Assembly: GCA_013042475.1 (NCBI GenBank)
Contig: JABDQA010000024.1
Location: forward strand, 1-36,388
Direction of reading: 5' to 3'
Origin: Desulfofustis sp.
GTDB lineage: Bacteria; Desulfobacterota; Desulfobulbia; Desulfobulbales; Desulfocapsaceae
DNA length: 36,388 bases
The notes under the pieces were generated by a model that did no database searches, was not told the origin of the DNA, and was given only the letters and a program-made list of their open reading frames with translations. The position numbers and the translations under genes are program-made. The number at the start of each line of letters is the position of its first letter. Position 1 is the first letter of the stretch. Below, piece by piece: positions 26,296-34,040 of this stretch.

Positions 26296-28307
26296 TGGTG
26301 ACCATGAGCCAACGTTTCGAGACAGAACAACTCACACCGCAGATCAGGCTAAGGGCTATTTTCATCGGCTTGGTGTTTGCCGTTGCGATCTGCCTGCTGA
26401 CGCCGGTCAACAATGTTTATCATCGCTCCACCCCGCTCGGTGGCGGGCACTTTCCCCTGGCGCCCTTTTTCGTCTTCTTCACACTGGCCCTATTGGTCTG
26501 GCTGCTGGGCAGGAGCATCGGCCGTCGCCCCCTGCTTTCCGGTTCGGAACTGCTGGTTATCTGGATCCAGACGGTCATAGGTTCCGGTATTGCCTACACC
26601 GGTCTGGCCCGAACCTTTCTCATCAACCTTACCGCGCCATTTCATTTCGCCACCGTCGGCAACCAATGGCAGGAAACTTTCGAACCACTGCTGCCGGCCG
26701 CTCTGATTCCCCGCAACACCGAAGCCATTGAGCTGATGTACAACGGATTGGCGACCGGCCGCGACATGAGCTGGCTGGAAGTCGTCATGGCGATCCCCTG
26801 GGGGGCCTGGTCCAGCGTCTTTCTACGCTGGGGAATTTTTATCATGCTCAGCTATCTGGTGATGATCTTCATCATCAATCTCTTTGCCAGGCAGTGGATC
26901 GTCAATGAGCGGCTCAATTTCCCCCTGCTCAAAGTCTCTCAATTCGTCAGTTATGCGGTCGACCGACCGGACAGCGCCCAGGTGTTGCGCAACCGCTTTT
27001 TACTGATCGGAATTCTGGTTCCATTGCTGCTTCACCTGCTCAACGGGATCAGCCTTCACTATCCGTCAGTCCCCACCATCCAGACGTTGATCCTGGCCGG
27101 CAAATATTTTCCCAAGGAAGGGCTGCTGTCCGGCTTTTACAAACTGAAGATATATATCTATCCGGCCTTTATCGGTTTTGCCTTCCTCACCTCGCGGCAA
27201 ATCTCTTTTTCTTTCTGGGTCTTCTTTTTGGCCGGCGGGCTGCTCTATGGCATCCTCGACATGGCAGGCTATGCAGTTCCCGCCTCGGAACTGGGCGTCA
27301 CCTTCGGACCAACGGTGACCCGTCCTGAGGAGATGCAGATGCTCGGCGCCTACGGCATCTTTTTTCTGTTTCTTGTCTGGCTTGCCAGGTATCACTTGCT
27401 CGACGTCTCCAGACAGGCCCTTTTCATGCGCTCGATCGACCTCAAACAGATCGAGTGGTTCGACGTCCGGGTCTCGTTCTGGGGTATCTTACTCGGTTTT
27501 AGCGCCTTGACCTTCTGGTTTTTCTGGCAGGGCATGCCGCCCCTCACCGCCTTGCTGGTGATCAGTTCTTTTTTCATGATATCACTGGTGGCGACCCGAA
27601 TCATCTGCCAGGGGGGTATTGCCTACTTTACCCTGACTGCTGCTCCGATCGACGGACTGATCGCCTTTTTCGGAACAAAGATGTTCGCCGGCGCCAGCGG
27701 GGTGCTCGCTGCTGTCAGTCAGAAAATAATGTTCGTCGATTTGCGTGAATCGCTGATGCCGTCTCTGCTACACGCCAAAAAAATCCATTTAAGCAAGCGG
27801 CCGACGACACTGTTGTTCACCGGTCTGCTGCTGACCCTGGCCCTGTCCGTGACCAGCTCGGTCGTGGCCATGATGGCGCTCTGTTATCGCTACGGCATCC
27901 GCGAACTGGAACTCGAATGGGCCACCCGTACCACCCTGAATGTGTATGAAAACGCCTTCCGTCTCATCGTTAACCCGGTCAGTCCCGGGGATTCGGTATA
28001 TACATTCGCCATCATCGGTGCCCTGGTCATGTTTGTACTGGTCTTCTGCTACCAGAGGTTCTACTGGTGGCCTATCCATCCCATCGGCTACCTCACCGCT
28101 TACTCCTCGGCCATGCGCATCCTCTGGGTCAGCTTCTTCATCGGCTGGCTGTGCAATGCCCTGTGCATGAAATACGGTGGAGTAAATCTATTCAGAAAAA
28201 TGCAGTTTTTCTTTATCGGGCTGGTGATCGGTGACCTGATGATGGGTGGAATATGGGCCATTGTCGCCCAGTTCACTTTTTCGAGTTACATGGTTTTACC
28301 GGATTAG
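26295..28307 (+). CDS. Polytopic membrane protein, DUF6785/DUF6784-like (OPT-like)
   Basis: The product is 670 residues with at least a dozen membrane helices. N-terminal features match my recall of the DUF6785 family: LTPVNN after helix 1, GGGHFPLAPFF, LSGSELLVIW, the IPWGAW segment (168-172) and NERLNFPLL (204-212). The C-terminal helices correspond to the DUF6784 part. No biochemical role is established for this family that I know of; homologues are sometimes labelled peptide transporters. Its ATG overlaps the TGA of the giant permease by one base, so the two are translationally coupled. It shares an E-(R/K)-L-x-FP signature with the next protein. Confidence 0.75.
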   Translation: MVTMSQRFETEQLTPQIRLRAIFIGLVFAVAICLLTPVNNVYHRSTPLGGGHFPLAPFFVFFTLALLVWLLGRSIGRRPLLSGSELLVIWIQTVIGSGIAYTGLARTFLINLTAPFHFATVGNQWQETFEPLLPAALIPRNTEAIELMYNGLATGRDMSWLEVVMAIPWGAWSSVFLRWGIFIMLSYLVMIFIINLFARQWIVNERLNFPLLKVSQFVSYAVDRPDSAQVLRNRFLLIGILVPLLLHLLNGISLHYPSVPTIQTLILAGKYFPKEGLLSGFYKLKIYIYPAFIGFAFLTSRQISFSFWVFFLAGGLLYGILDMAGYAVPASELGVTFGPTVTRPEEMQMLGAYGIFFLFLVWLARYHLLDVSRQALFMRSIDLKQIEWFDVRVSFWGILLGFSALTFWFFWQGMPPLTALLVISSFFMISLVATRIICQGGIAYFTLTAAPIDGLIAFFGTKMFAGASGVLAAVSQKIMFVDLRESLMPSLLHAKKIHLSKRPTTLLFTGLLLTLALSVTSSVVAMMALCYRYGIRELELEWATRTTLNVYENAFRLIVNPVSPGDSVYTFAIIGALVMFVLVFCYQRFYWWPIHPIGYLTAYSSAMRILWVSFFIGWLCNALCMKYGGVNLFRKMQFFFIGLVIGDLMMGGIWAIVAQFTFSSYMVLPD

Positions 28308-28311
28308 GTAA

Positions 28312-30270
28312 ATGTACGACGACAAGGAACTAAAAGAATATCGGGACCTGCTGCCGCCACCCGACCACTTCGAGGAGGGATTCGACTGGAAGACCATAAT
28401 CGGGGCGGTTTTCATCGGTTTTCTAATGATGCCGGGCTCGATGTATCTCCAGCTTGTTATCGGGCAGGGCATCGGCCCCGCGGCCCGCTGGGTGACAATC
28501 ATCCTGTTCGCCGAGATTGCCAAGCGAGCCCACTCCGACCTGAAGCAGCAGGAGATATTTCTGCTCTATTACATGGCAGGTGCCGCCCTCGCTTCACCCT
28601 TCTCCGGCCTGCTCTGGAATCAATACCTGGTCCAATCAGACGCCGCCCGAATGCTGGGGCTCACTGAGTATATTCCCACCTGGGTTGCTCCCGGACCCGA
28701 TTCGATGTCGATAATCGAGCGCACCTTCCTGCACCGCGACTGGATGATACCGATCCTGCTGCTGGTCGGCTCCCAGATCATACAGCGCATCGATCATTTT
28801 GGGTTGGGCTATGCACTTTATCGAATCACTTCGGACGTGGAGAAGCTGCCCTTCCCCATGGCCCCGGTGGCTGCTCTGGGTACCATGGCCCTGGCCGAAT
28901 CCACCGAGGAGAAAAAAGAGGGCTGGAAATGGCGGGTTTTTTCCATAGGCGGTGTGATCGGACTGATTTTCGGTGCTGTCTATGTGTTGCTGCCCGTGGC
29001 CTCGGGCTTGATCTTTACCGAAGCGATCAGGATCATCCCCATCCCCTGGATTGAACTGACCAGTCATACCGAAGCGGTGCTGCCGGCCGTGGCCACCGGG
29101 CTGCAGCTTGACCTGGGATTGGTTTTCATCGGCATGGTGCTGCCTTTCTGGGCGGTAATCGGTGGGCTCATCGGCCTGATCATCACCGTGGTTATGAACC
29201 CGATCCTTTACTCCCAGGGTATTCTGCACCGCTGGCATCCGGGCATGGCGACCGTGGAAACGGTATTCGCCAACAACTTTGATTTTTACATGAGCTTCGG
29301 CATCGGCCTCGGACTGGCCATCGGGGTAATCGGCATCTGGTCGGTGATCCGTTCCTTTAGAAGTTCATCCAGCGAACGGGGCACTTTGCATGATCTCTTT
29401 AATCCCCCCAAGGGCAGGGGGGATTTCAATTTCTGGATCTCCATCGCCATTTACGTATTTTCGACTCTGGCCTACGTCGGCCTCTGCGTCTGGCTGGTGC
29501 CCAGTTTTCCGTGGGTCTTTTTCCTCGCCTACGGATTTATCTACACCCCGATAATTTCTTACATCACTGCGCGAATGGAGGGTATCGCCGGGCAGTTCGT
29601 CAGTCTGCCGCTGGTCAGAGAGGCAAGCTTCATCGCCGGAGCACGTTTTTTCGGCTATCAGGGTATCGAAATCTGGTATGCACCGATTCCTATCCACAAT
29701 TACGGCGAGGCCACAGTGCAGTTTCGTCAGATTGAACTGACCGGTACCTCGATACGGGGGATCATTAAGGCGGAGATCATCGTCTTTCCCGTGGTGATGA
29801 TTGCCTCGCTATTGTTTTCTCAATTCATCTGGCGCCTGGCGCCGATACCCTCGGCCAGTTATCCTTATGCCCAGGAGCTCTGGCACTTGCAGGCCTTAAA
29901 CACCCTGTTGATGCAGACCTCGACCCTGGAGGGCAACTCGGCCTTCTACCAGGCGCTCAACGGGGTCACCGTTTTTTCAGGGCTCGGTTTCGGCCTGCTC
30001 GCCTATTTCGTGCTCAGCCTGTTCGGCCTGCCGGTACTGCTGATTTACGGCGTGGTCAGGGGCCTCGGACAGTCCACCCCGCATGGGCTCATTCTCGAAG
30101 TTGTGGGTGCCCTCCTGGGCCGTTATTTCTTCCTCAAGAAATACGGTCCCATGTGGCGCCAGTATGCACCGGTCCTGCTGGCCGGCTTTTCCTGCGGTAT
30201 GGGCTTGACCGGCATGTTCGCCATGGGCTTCGCCCTGATCATGAAATCACTCAATTATATGGCCTACTGA
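28312..30270 (+). CDS. Polytopic membrane protein, OPT-like putative transporter
   Basis: The product is 652 residues: an acidic cytoplasmic N-terminus (1-25), then about 14 hydrophobic segments. VEKLPFPMAPVAALG (177-191) resembles the conserved cytoplasm-facing segment of oligopeptide transporter (OPT) proteins and aligns with NERLNFPLL of the upstream gene. This suggests the pair are distant homologues forming a heteromeric unit. Repeated Gly-rich helices (SFGIGLGLAIGVIG, GLGFGLLAYFVLSLFGLP) also fit OPT-like folds. The start is 4 bp after the upstream stop. The substrate is unknown. It is not an ABC permease, so its presence in an FtsX operon is unusual. Confidence 0.75.
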   Translation: MYDDKELKEYRDLLPPPDHFEEGFDWKTIIGAVFIGFLMMPGSMYLQLVIGQGIGPAARWVTIILFAEIAKRAHSDLKQQEIFLLYYMAGAALASPFSGLLWNQYLVQSDAARMLGLTEYIPTWVAPGPDSMSIIERTFLHRDWMIPILLLVGSQIIQRIDHFGLGYALYRITSDVEKLPFPMAPVAALGTMALAESTEEKKEGWKWRVFSIGGVIGLIFGAVYVLLPVASGLIFTEAIRIIPIPWIELTSHTEAVLPAVATGLQLDLGLVFIGMVLPFWAVIGGLIGLIITVVMNPILYSQGILHRWHPGMATVETVFANNFDFYMSFGIGLGLAIGVIGIWSVIRSFRSSSSERGTLHDLFNPPKGRGDFNFWISIAIYVFSTLAYVGLCVWLVPSFPWVFFLAYGFIYTPIISYITARMEGIAGQFVSLPLVREASFIAGARFFGYQGIEIWYAPIPIHNYGEATVQFRQIELTGTSIRGIIKAEIIVFPVVMIASLLFSQFIWRLAPIPSASYPYAQELWHLQALNTLLMQTSTLEGNSAFYQALNGVTVFSGLGFGLLAYFVLSLFGLPVLLIYGVVRGLGQSTPHGLILEVVGALLGRYFFLKKYGPMWRQYAPVLLAGFSCGMGLTGMFAMGFALIMKSLNYMAY

Positions 30271-30316
30271 GCGCGGCGGCCAAACTCTAACGGAACGATG
30301 CTCCCCTGTTGACCAC

Positions 30317-31213
30317 GTGCCCAGTACAACACCCATTCGCTGGAACAACCTTCACCTGGACATCCCCGACCGGTGGGAGGTCATCGTCAAATCCACCCAT
30401 CACCTGATTTTCGAAAAGAATCACAAGCCTCTTTTTGAAATACGCTGGCACGCTCCCCTTAAAAGATCAAGACAGAATAGAGGTGAAACCATTGCCCGTC
30501 AGCTCGAGCCGGGTGGGCATTACTCCAGGCAATCAGACTCGGCCGAGCTGTTTCCCGTTCACCTAAGGAATAGATTCAGCATCGAAACCTATTGTCTTGA
30601 AAATGACATAGAGGAGATGGTGCTGCTGCTCACCTGCAAGCATTGCGGGACAGTTGTCCTGGTCCGGATCTACCGCTCATCGGCCCACGGACTGAAAGAG
30701 TTCACCGCTGTCTTTGCTGCGCTCAATTGTCACCCGGATTCGGAAGAACGGGTTAAGTGGCAGATTTTGGACATTTATTTTTCACTTCCGGCTGGTTTTG
30801 ACCTGGAGCACTCATCGTTTCGGTTCGGCCTGACCACTCTCTATTTCAAAAGAGGAAACCACACCGAGCTTTACCTGTGCCGGCTCGCCCCCGCATCTCA
30901 CCACCTGCAGCAGAGTTCACTTGCAGCCCTTTTCCACTCGTTCAGCTCAGCCCTGCCTGCACTCCAGACCGAAGTTGATCAGACCACCCTTTCCTATCAG
31001 CATGTGCCAAGCCTGGCGGTGCACCTATGGAGTCAGATCCGCAGAAAAAAACCGCACCAGGCTTCCCGTTTCGTTCATTTTCCTCACCATGACCGTATTT
31101 TAGGGTATAGTATCCGAAGCAGAAAACCCATTGAAACGTGGGTTGAGGAGATATTGAGAGACGGTTATGGGATTGTTCAGGAAAAAGAGAAAGCAACCGG
31201 CCTTGACGCGTGA
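30317..31213 (+). CDS. Unknown protein with two internal repeats
   Basis: The product is 298 residues, with no signal peptide or membrane helix, so it should be cytosolic. Two segments look alike: residues 8-48 (RWNNLHLDIPDRWEV...HLIFEKNHKPLFEIRW) and 147-193 (KWQILDIYFSLPAGFDL...TTLYFKRGNHTELYLCRLAP). Each reads W-x-x-L-x-(L/I)-x-(I/L)-P followed by two beta strands, which suggests a duplicated beta-rich domain. It is not a family I recognise. The start is a GTG at 30317, with an in-frame stop close upstream and a weak ribosome site. The last 47 bp overlap the PqqD-like gene in another frame, which suggests a tight functional link. Confidence 0.68.
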   Translation: MPSTTPIRWNNLHLDIPDRWEVIVKSTHHLIFEKNHKPLFEIRWHAPLKRSRQNRGETIARQLEPGGHYSRQSDSAELFPVHLRNRFSIETYCLENDIEEMVLLLTCKHCGTVVLVRIYRSSAHGLKEFTAVFAALNCHPDSEERVKWQILDIYFSLPAGFDLEHSSFRFGLTTLYFKRGNHTELYLCRLAPASHHLQQSSLAALFHSFSSALPALQTEVDQTTLSYQHVPSLAVHLWSQIRRKKPHQASRFVHFPHHDRILGYSIRSRKPIETWVEEILRDGYGIVQEKEKATGLDA

Positions 31214-31550
31214 CCAGGCCCTTGCCTGCACCCCGGTGCGCAACGATATCGTCAGCTGGGAGGTCTTGGAGTCCGGCCTGGTGCGGATTGAGTATGTGCT
31301 TGTTTTGAAGCCATTCCTGAAATCGATTTCCGAGCGCTTTTCCAGTTCAAACGACGATCTCCCGACCAGAAAACTTGAGCTTGACGCCCTCGGAAGCCAG
31401 GTCTGGCAGATGATCGACGGCAGCAGAACAACTGCCCAACTGGTCGAGGAATTTGCCCGTCTGCAGAAGATCTCCAATCAGGAGGCCGAGCAGTCCATCA
31501 CTCTTTTTCTCCGTGAGCTCGGCAAGAGGGGGTTGATCGCCCTGGGCTGA
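31167..31550 (+). CDS. PqqD-like protein (winged-helix RRE fold)
   Basis: The product is 127 residues. After a basic N-terminus (FRKKRKQ), residues about 25-125 match the PqqD fold: the core ELDALGSQVWQMIDGSRT (71-88) and the helical end LFLRELGKRGLIAL. In RiPP pathways this fold binds the leader of a precursor peptide and presents it to a maturase. Here no radical-SAM enzyme, cyclase or obvious precursor is present, and the gene ends an ABC/OPT-like operon. A partner-binding adaptor role is possible. Its start lies inside the upstream gene. The stop at 31550 faces the convergent glycosylase gene, and no clear terminator is visible in between. Confidence 0.82.
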   Translation: MGLFRKKRKQPALTRDQALACTPVRNDIVSWEVLESGLVRIEYVLVLKPFLKSISERFSSSNDDLPTRKLELDALGSQVWQMIDGSRTTAQLVEEFARLQKISNQEAEQSITLFLRELGKRGLIALG

Positions 31551-31680
31551 CTCGCCTGGCATTCGTGAAATCACACCACAAGTTCACTTCACAAATGCGC
31601 AGCAGTTTATCTATATTTTCCCCGGTAATACACTTTGTAATCAACGATGAAGCACAATAATTTCCCCCCTGAGCGAAACA

Positions 31681-32472
31681 TCAGGCTCGCTTTTTAACGG
31701 GGAGAGCAAGTTTTTTCTGCACCGCCTGCAGGTCGTTCCAGGTGGGTTGTTTCATTTCCGGATTCTTCAGCAGGTAGGAAGGATGGAAGGTCGGCATAAG
31801 CGGAAGGATTGGCCCTCCCCCAACCCGAAACTGATGAAACTTCCCGCGCAAACCAATCAAAGGCCGACTGGAGCCCAACAGGGTCTGGGATGCTGCGCTG
31901 CCCATGGTGAGGATGGCACGAGGTGCGAGCAGTGCTATCTGCTGCTTCAGATACCCCAGGCAGCTGGCGATCTGACTTGGATCGGGCTTCAGAGTCTCGG
32001 GCACACTGCATTTGATCAGGTTAGTGACAAATACCATTGAGGGCTGCAGTTCCATGGCGGCGATCATCCGATAGAGCATCTGATCCTGCTGCTCACCGAA
32101 AATGCTTGCGCTGCTCCCCTCAGGGCTGCTTACCAGCCAGTCGCCAACAACCAGCAGATCGGGACTCAGCCCACCTTCTCCAGGGGTACTGACATTCCTG
32201 CTCTGGCACAAGGTGCATAGATGACAGGTGGTAATTTCTTCCGCCAGTTCAGCAATGCTAACCGCGCCGGGAGCGTTGCCTGGTTCTTCGACAAGCCGCC
32301 TTTTCAGCTTCGTAGCCGCCTTTGTATCTTCGCTTAGAGCTTTGTCAGCGACATCCTCCAATTGTTGCAGCCCCCTATCCAATGCAGCACTACGCCGATA
32401 GTGCTCGATCCCGCATGACTGATGGTAGGCGACCAGGGATCTGATGGATTTGAGCAGTTCTGCGGTGGTCAT
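31681..32472 (-). CDS. Uracil-DNA glycosylase family 4-like protein with altered motif A
   Basis: The product is 263 residues. An N-terminal extension (1-75) precedes the UDG fold. Four cysteines suited to a 4Fe-4S cluster are present (C83-x2-C86, C155, C171; C89 is extra). The second active-site motif, FHPSYLL (229-235), is intact. Motif A, normally GEAPG in family 4, reads VGDWLVSSPEG (109-119), so the catalytic loop is divergent. Family 4 enzymes remove uracil from DNA; activity here is uncertain. A TTG at 32484 is a possible earlier start, and ATG at 32472 is chosen. Neither has a clear ribosome site. Confidence 0.85.
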   Translation of the reverse strand: MTTAELLKSIRSLVAYHQSCGIEHYRRSAALDRGLQQLEDVADKALSEDTKAATKLKRRLVEEPGNAPGAVSIAELAEEITTCHLCTLCQSRNVSTPGEGGLSPDLLVVGDWLVSSPEGSSASIFGEQQDQMLYRMIAAMELQPSMVFVTNLIKCSVPETLKPDPSQIASCLGYLKQQIALLAPRAILTMGSAASQTLLGSSRPLIGLRGKFHQFRVGGGPILPLMPTFHPSYLLKNPEMKQPTWNDLQAVQKKLALPVKKRA

Positions 32473-32651
32473 CTGGGTATTCAATGGGTTGTTGGTAATG
32501 TTCTGAACCTATTGTAGCGTTTTGGGTGGTCTCCGCAACACTTTTAGAGTGCCCCATAAGGCATTGTAATCTAATCGATTAATGATATTAACACAGCGGT
32601 GTGGTATTTTTGTGGTAGTGAAGGAAGAAAAGCAAAGCGCATCTTCCCCAT

Positions 32652-32679
32652 TTGTGGTATATTGAATTGAGCATATACA
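32652..32679 (+). promoter_or_regulatory. Weak promoter candidate for the XRE/two-CW gene
   Basis: TTGTGG (32652-32657) lies 16 bp before TATACA (32674-32679), a modest match 67 bp upstream of the ATG. The gap 32485-32745 is A/T-rich and also holds the small palindrome TAATCGATTA (32573-32582). Nothing else in it is recognisable. Confidence 0.25.
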
Positions 32680-32745
32680 CTAATTGAAGCCTCCCACCCA
32701 AAGGAATTTACGGACTCACTGGAACCAGAACAGCAGGAACAGGCC

Positions 32746-33117
32746 ATGGAAAAAGCGGAATTCAGCACAATCAGGAAGCAACTTGGAAAGACCCAGAAAC
32801 AACTGGCTGCGTTGCTCGGTATGTCTCTGAAGACCATTCACAGTTACGAACAGGGATGGCGGTCGATCCCGGCCCATATCGAACGTCAGCTATTCTTCCT
32901 CCTTATCAAGCAACGGGGGCGGAATTCTGAACTGATTCCCTGCTGGGAACAGAAGGAATGTCAGGAAAAAGAGGATTGTCCGGCCTGGGAGTTCCAAAGC
33001 GGTCACATGTGCTGGTTCCTAAACGGCACCCTGTGCGAGTGCACCAGCGAATCATCTTACAAAGAGAAAATTGGAATCTGCCGGAATTGCAAGATCTTCA
33101 AGTCTCTGGTTGAATAA
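32746..33117 (+). CDS. XRE-family HTH regulator with Cys-rich two-CW domain
   Basis: The product is 123 residues. Residues 6-50 form a helix-turn-helix of the XRE/HipB type (LGKTQKQLAALLGMSLKTIHSYEQG). The C-terminal half is Cys-rich: CWEQ at 66-69, C72, C78, CW at 89-90, C97, C99 and C112-x2-C115. This matches the two-CW arrangement and probably binds zinc or an Fe-S cluster. It could be a metal or redox-sensing transcription regulator. AGGA precedes the ATG. Its target may include the inverted repeat at 33161-33190 just downstream; that is inference. Confidence 0.85.
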   Translation: MEKAEFSTIRKQLGKTQKQLAALLGMSLKTIHSYEQGWRSIPAHIERQLFFLLIKQRGRNSELIPCWEQKECQEKEDCPAWEFQSGHMCWFLNGTLCECTSESSYKEKIGICRNCKIFKSLVE

Positions 33118-33160
33118 ATTCAGTATCGGTGAACAACACCCTTCATTTTAAGGATGGCGG

Positions 33161-33190
33161 TATTATGCTATTAAACAAAATAGCTTAATA
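33161..33190. repeat. Inverted repeat with 12-bp arms (11/12 match), operator-like
   Basis: Arms TATTATGCTATT (33161-33172) and AATAGCTTAATA (33179-33190) are reverse complements except for one central-arm T/T mismatch, with a 6-bp AAACAA spacer. It is A/T-rich with no T-run, so it looks like an operator rather than a terminator. It lies 47 bp before the FmdB-type gene and 43 bp after the HTH gene. Confidence 0.5.
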
Positions 33191-33236
33191 GAGTCAAAAG
33201 ACCGCTCCGTTGATCATCAGTAACCAGGTGAAAATT

Positions 33237-33446
33237 ATGCCAATATATGAATACGTTTGTAGTTCCTGTGGAAACGAGTTCGAAGCCATCGTGTCGTTCA
33301 CCGATCCCACTCCGGTGTCCTGCGAGTCCTGCCAGAGCGATGAGGTGAAAAAAGTGATGTCGGCTGCCAGCATCAAGGTTGGCGGTTCGACTGCACCACT
33401 GGGGCCGCCTCCTCCAGCCGGCTGCGGCGGCTCAGGGTTTTCCTGA
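33237..33446 (+). CDS. FmdB-type zinc-ribbon regulatory protein
   Basis: The product is 69 residues. It starts with the family hallmark MPIYEYVCSSCG and has two Cys pairs, C8/C11 and C29/C32, that make a zinc ribbon, followed by a Gly/Pro/Ser-rich tail. The frame is open 9 codons further upstream, but ATG 33237 is chosen for the conserved start and AGGTGA at correct spacing. Family members are small putative regulatory proteins whose function is poorly known. Confidence 0.9.
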   Translation: MPIYEYVCSSCGNEFEAIVSFTDPTPVSCESCQSDEVKKVMSAASIKVGGSTAPLGPPPPAGCGGSGFS

Positions 33447-33457
33447 GCAACCTAAGC

Positions 33458-33474
33458 GAACCCCGGGTGGGTTC
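33458..33474 (+). terminator. Possible weak terminator after the FmdB-type gene
   Basis: GAACCC and GGGTTC arms surround a 5-nt loop 12 bp after the stop. Only a short, broken T stretch follows, so termination would be inefficient. The G/C-rich DNA at 33520-33570 shows further small inverted repeats but no gene I can support. Confidence 0.3.
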
Positions 33475-33608
33475 AATTTGTACATAACGACCTAAGTCCG
33501 ATCCATCCCATCATGCTGTGTTGCTCACAGCGCCGCCAGGCTGCTCCGCCGGCGCCTCGCTCGCGCCTTGCCTGAAAAGAAGTCAGGTTATGTCTAGTGG
33601 ACAGAGAG

Positions 33609-33932
33609 TCAATCACCGTCCTTGGAAAAATCGAAAACCCGTTCGTTTTTCTTCAGAAGCCCATACTTTTCCCGCGCCACCTGTTCCAGGTAGGCCTGGT
33701 CATGCTTGAGCCTTTCAATCTCAGCCTGAAGCTCTTCGTTCGATTTTATCAGGGCCTCAGTCTGACGTTCCAGCTCAGCCATCCTGTTATTTTGTTTTAC
33801 CAAGCTGTAAACACCGCTTCCAGGAGCGAAGAGCAGCCAGGCGATGGTCAGGACGACAAGCGTTATGATGATTTTCAGCAGCCTGTTTTCCTGCAGCGGA
33901 GTCAGCTTTTTCTTGGGTTTTTTTCGCAGCAC
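33609..33932 (-). CDS. FtsB/DivIC-like septum formation initiator protein
   Basis: The product is 107 residues: a basic cytoplasmic N-terminus (LRKKPKKK), one membrane helix (about 20-36), then a coiled coil (about 44-80) and the conserved end REKYGLLKKNE. This is the standard FtsB/DivIC layout, a bitopic protein that joins FtsL and FtsQ in the divisome. The start is a GTG at 33932 with a weak ribosome site. It lies 108 bp downstream of the glycosyltransferase on the same strand. Confidence 0.9.
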   Translation of the reverse strand: MLRKKPKKKLTPLQENRLLKIIITLVVLTIAWLLFAPGSGVYSLVKQNNRMAELERQTEALIKSNEELQAEIERLKHDQAYLEQVAREKYGLLKKNERVFDFSKDGD

Positions 33933-34040
33933 AAATAGCTCGAGTCAAGGGAAATCAGATTCTCTTTTCGGCCCATATAACCATTTCTCGTGTTGATCTG
34001 TCCACCGCTTTCAACGCGGTAAGATACTCGAACTTCAGGT

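Noticed and set aside
31167-31550. Complete RiPP biosynthesis cluster
   Set aside because: Only the PqqD-like protein is present; no maturase, precursor peptide or dedicated protease is visible in the window.
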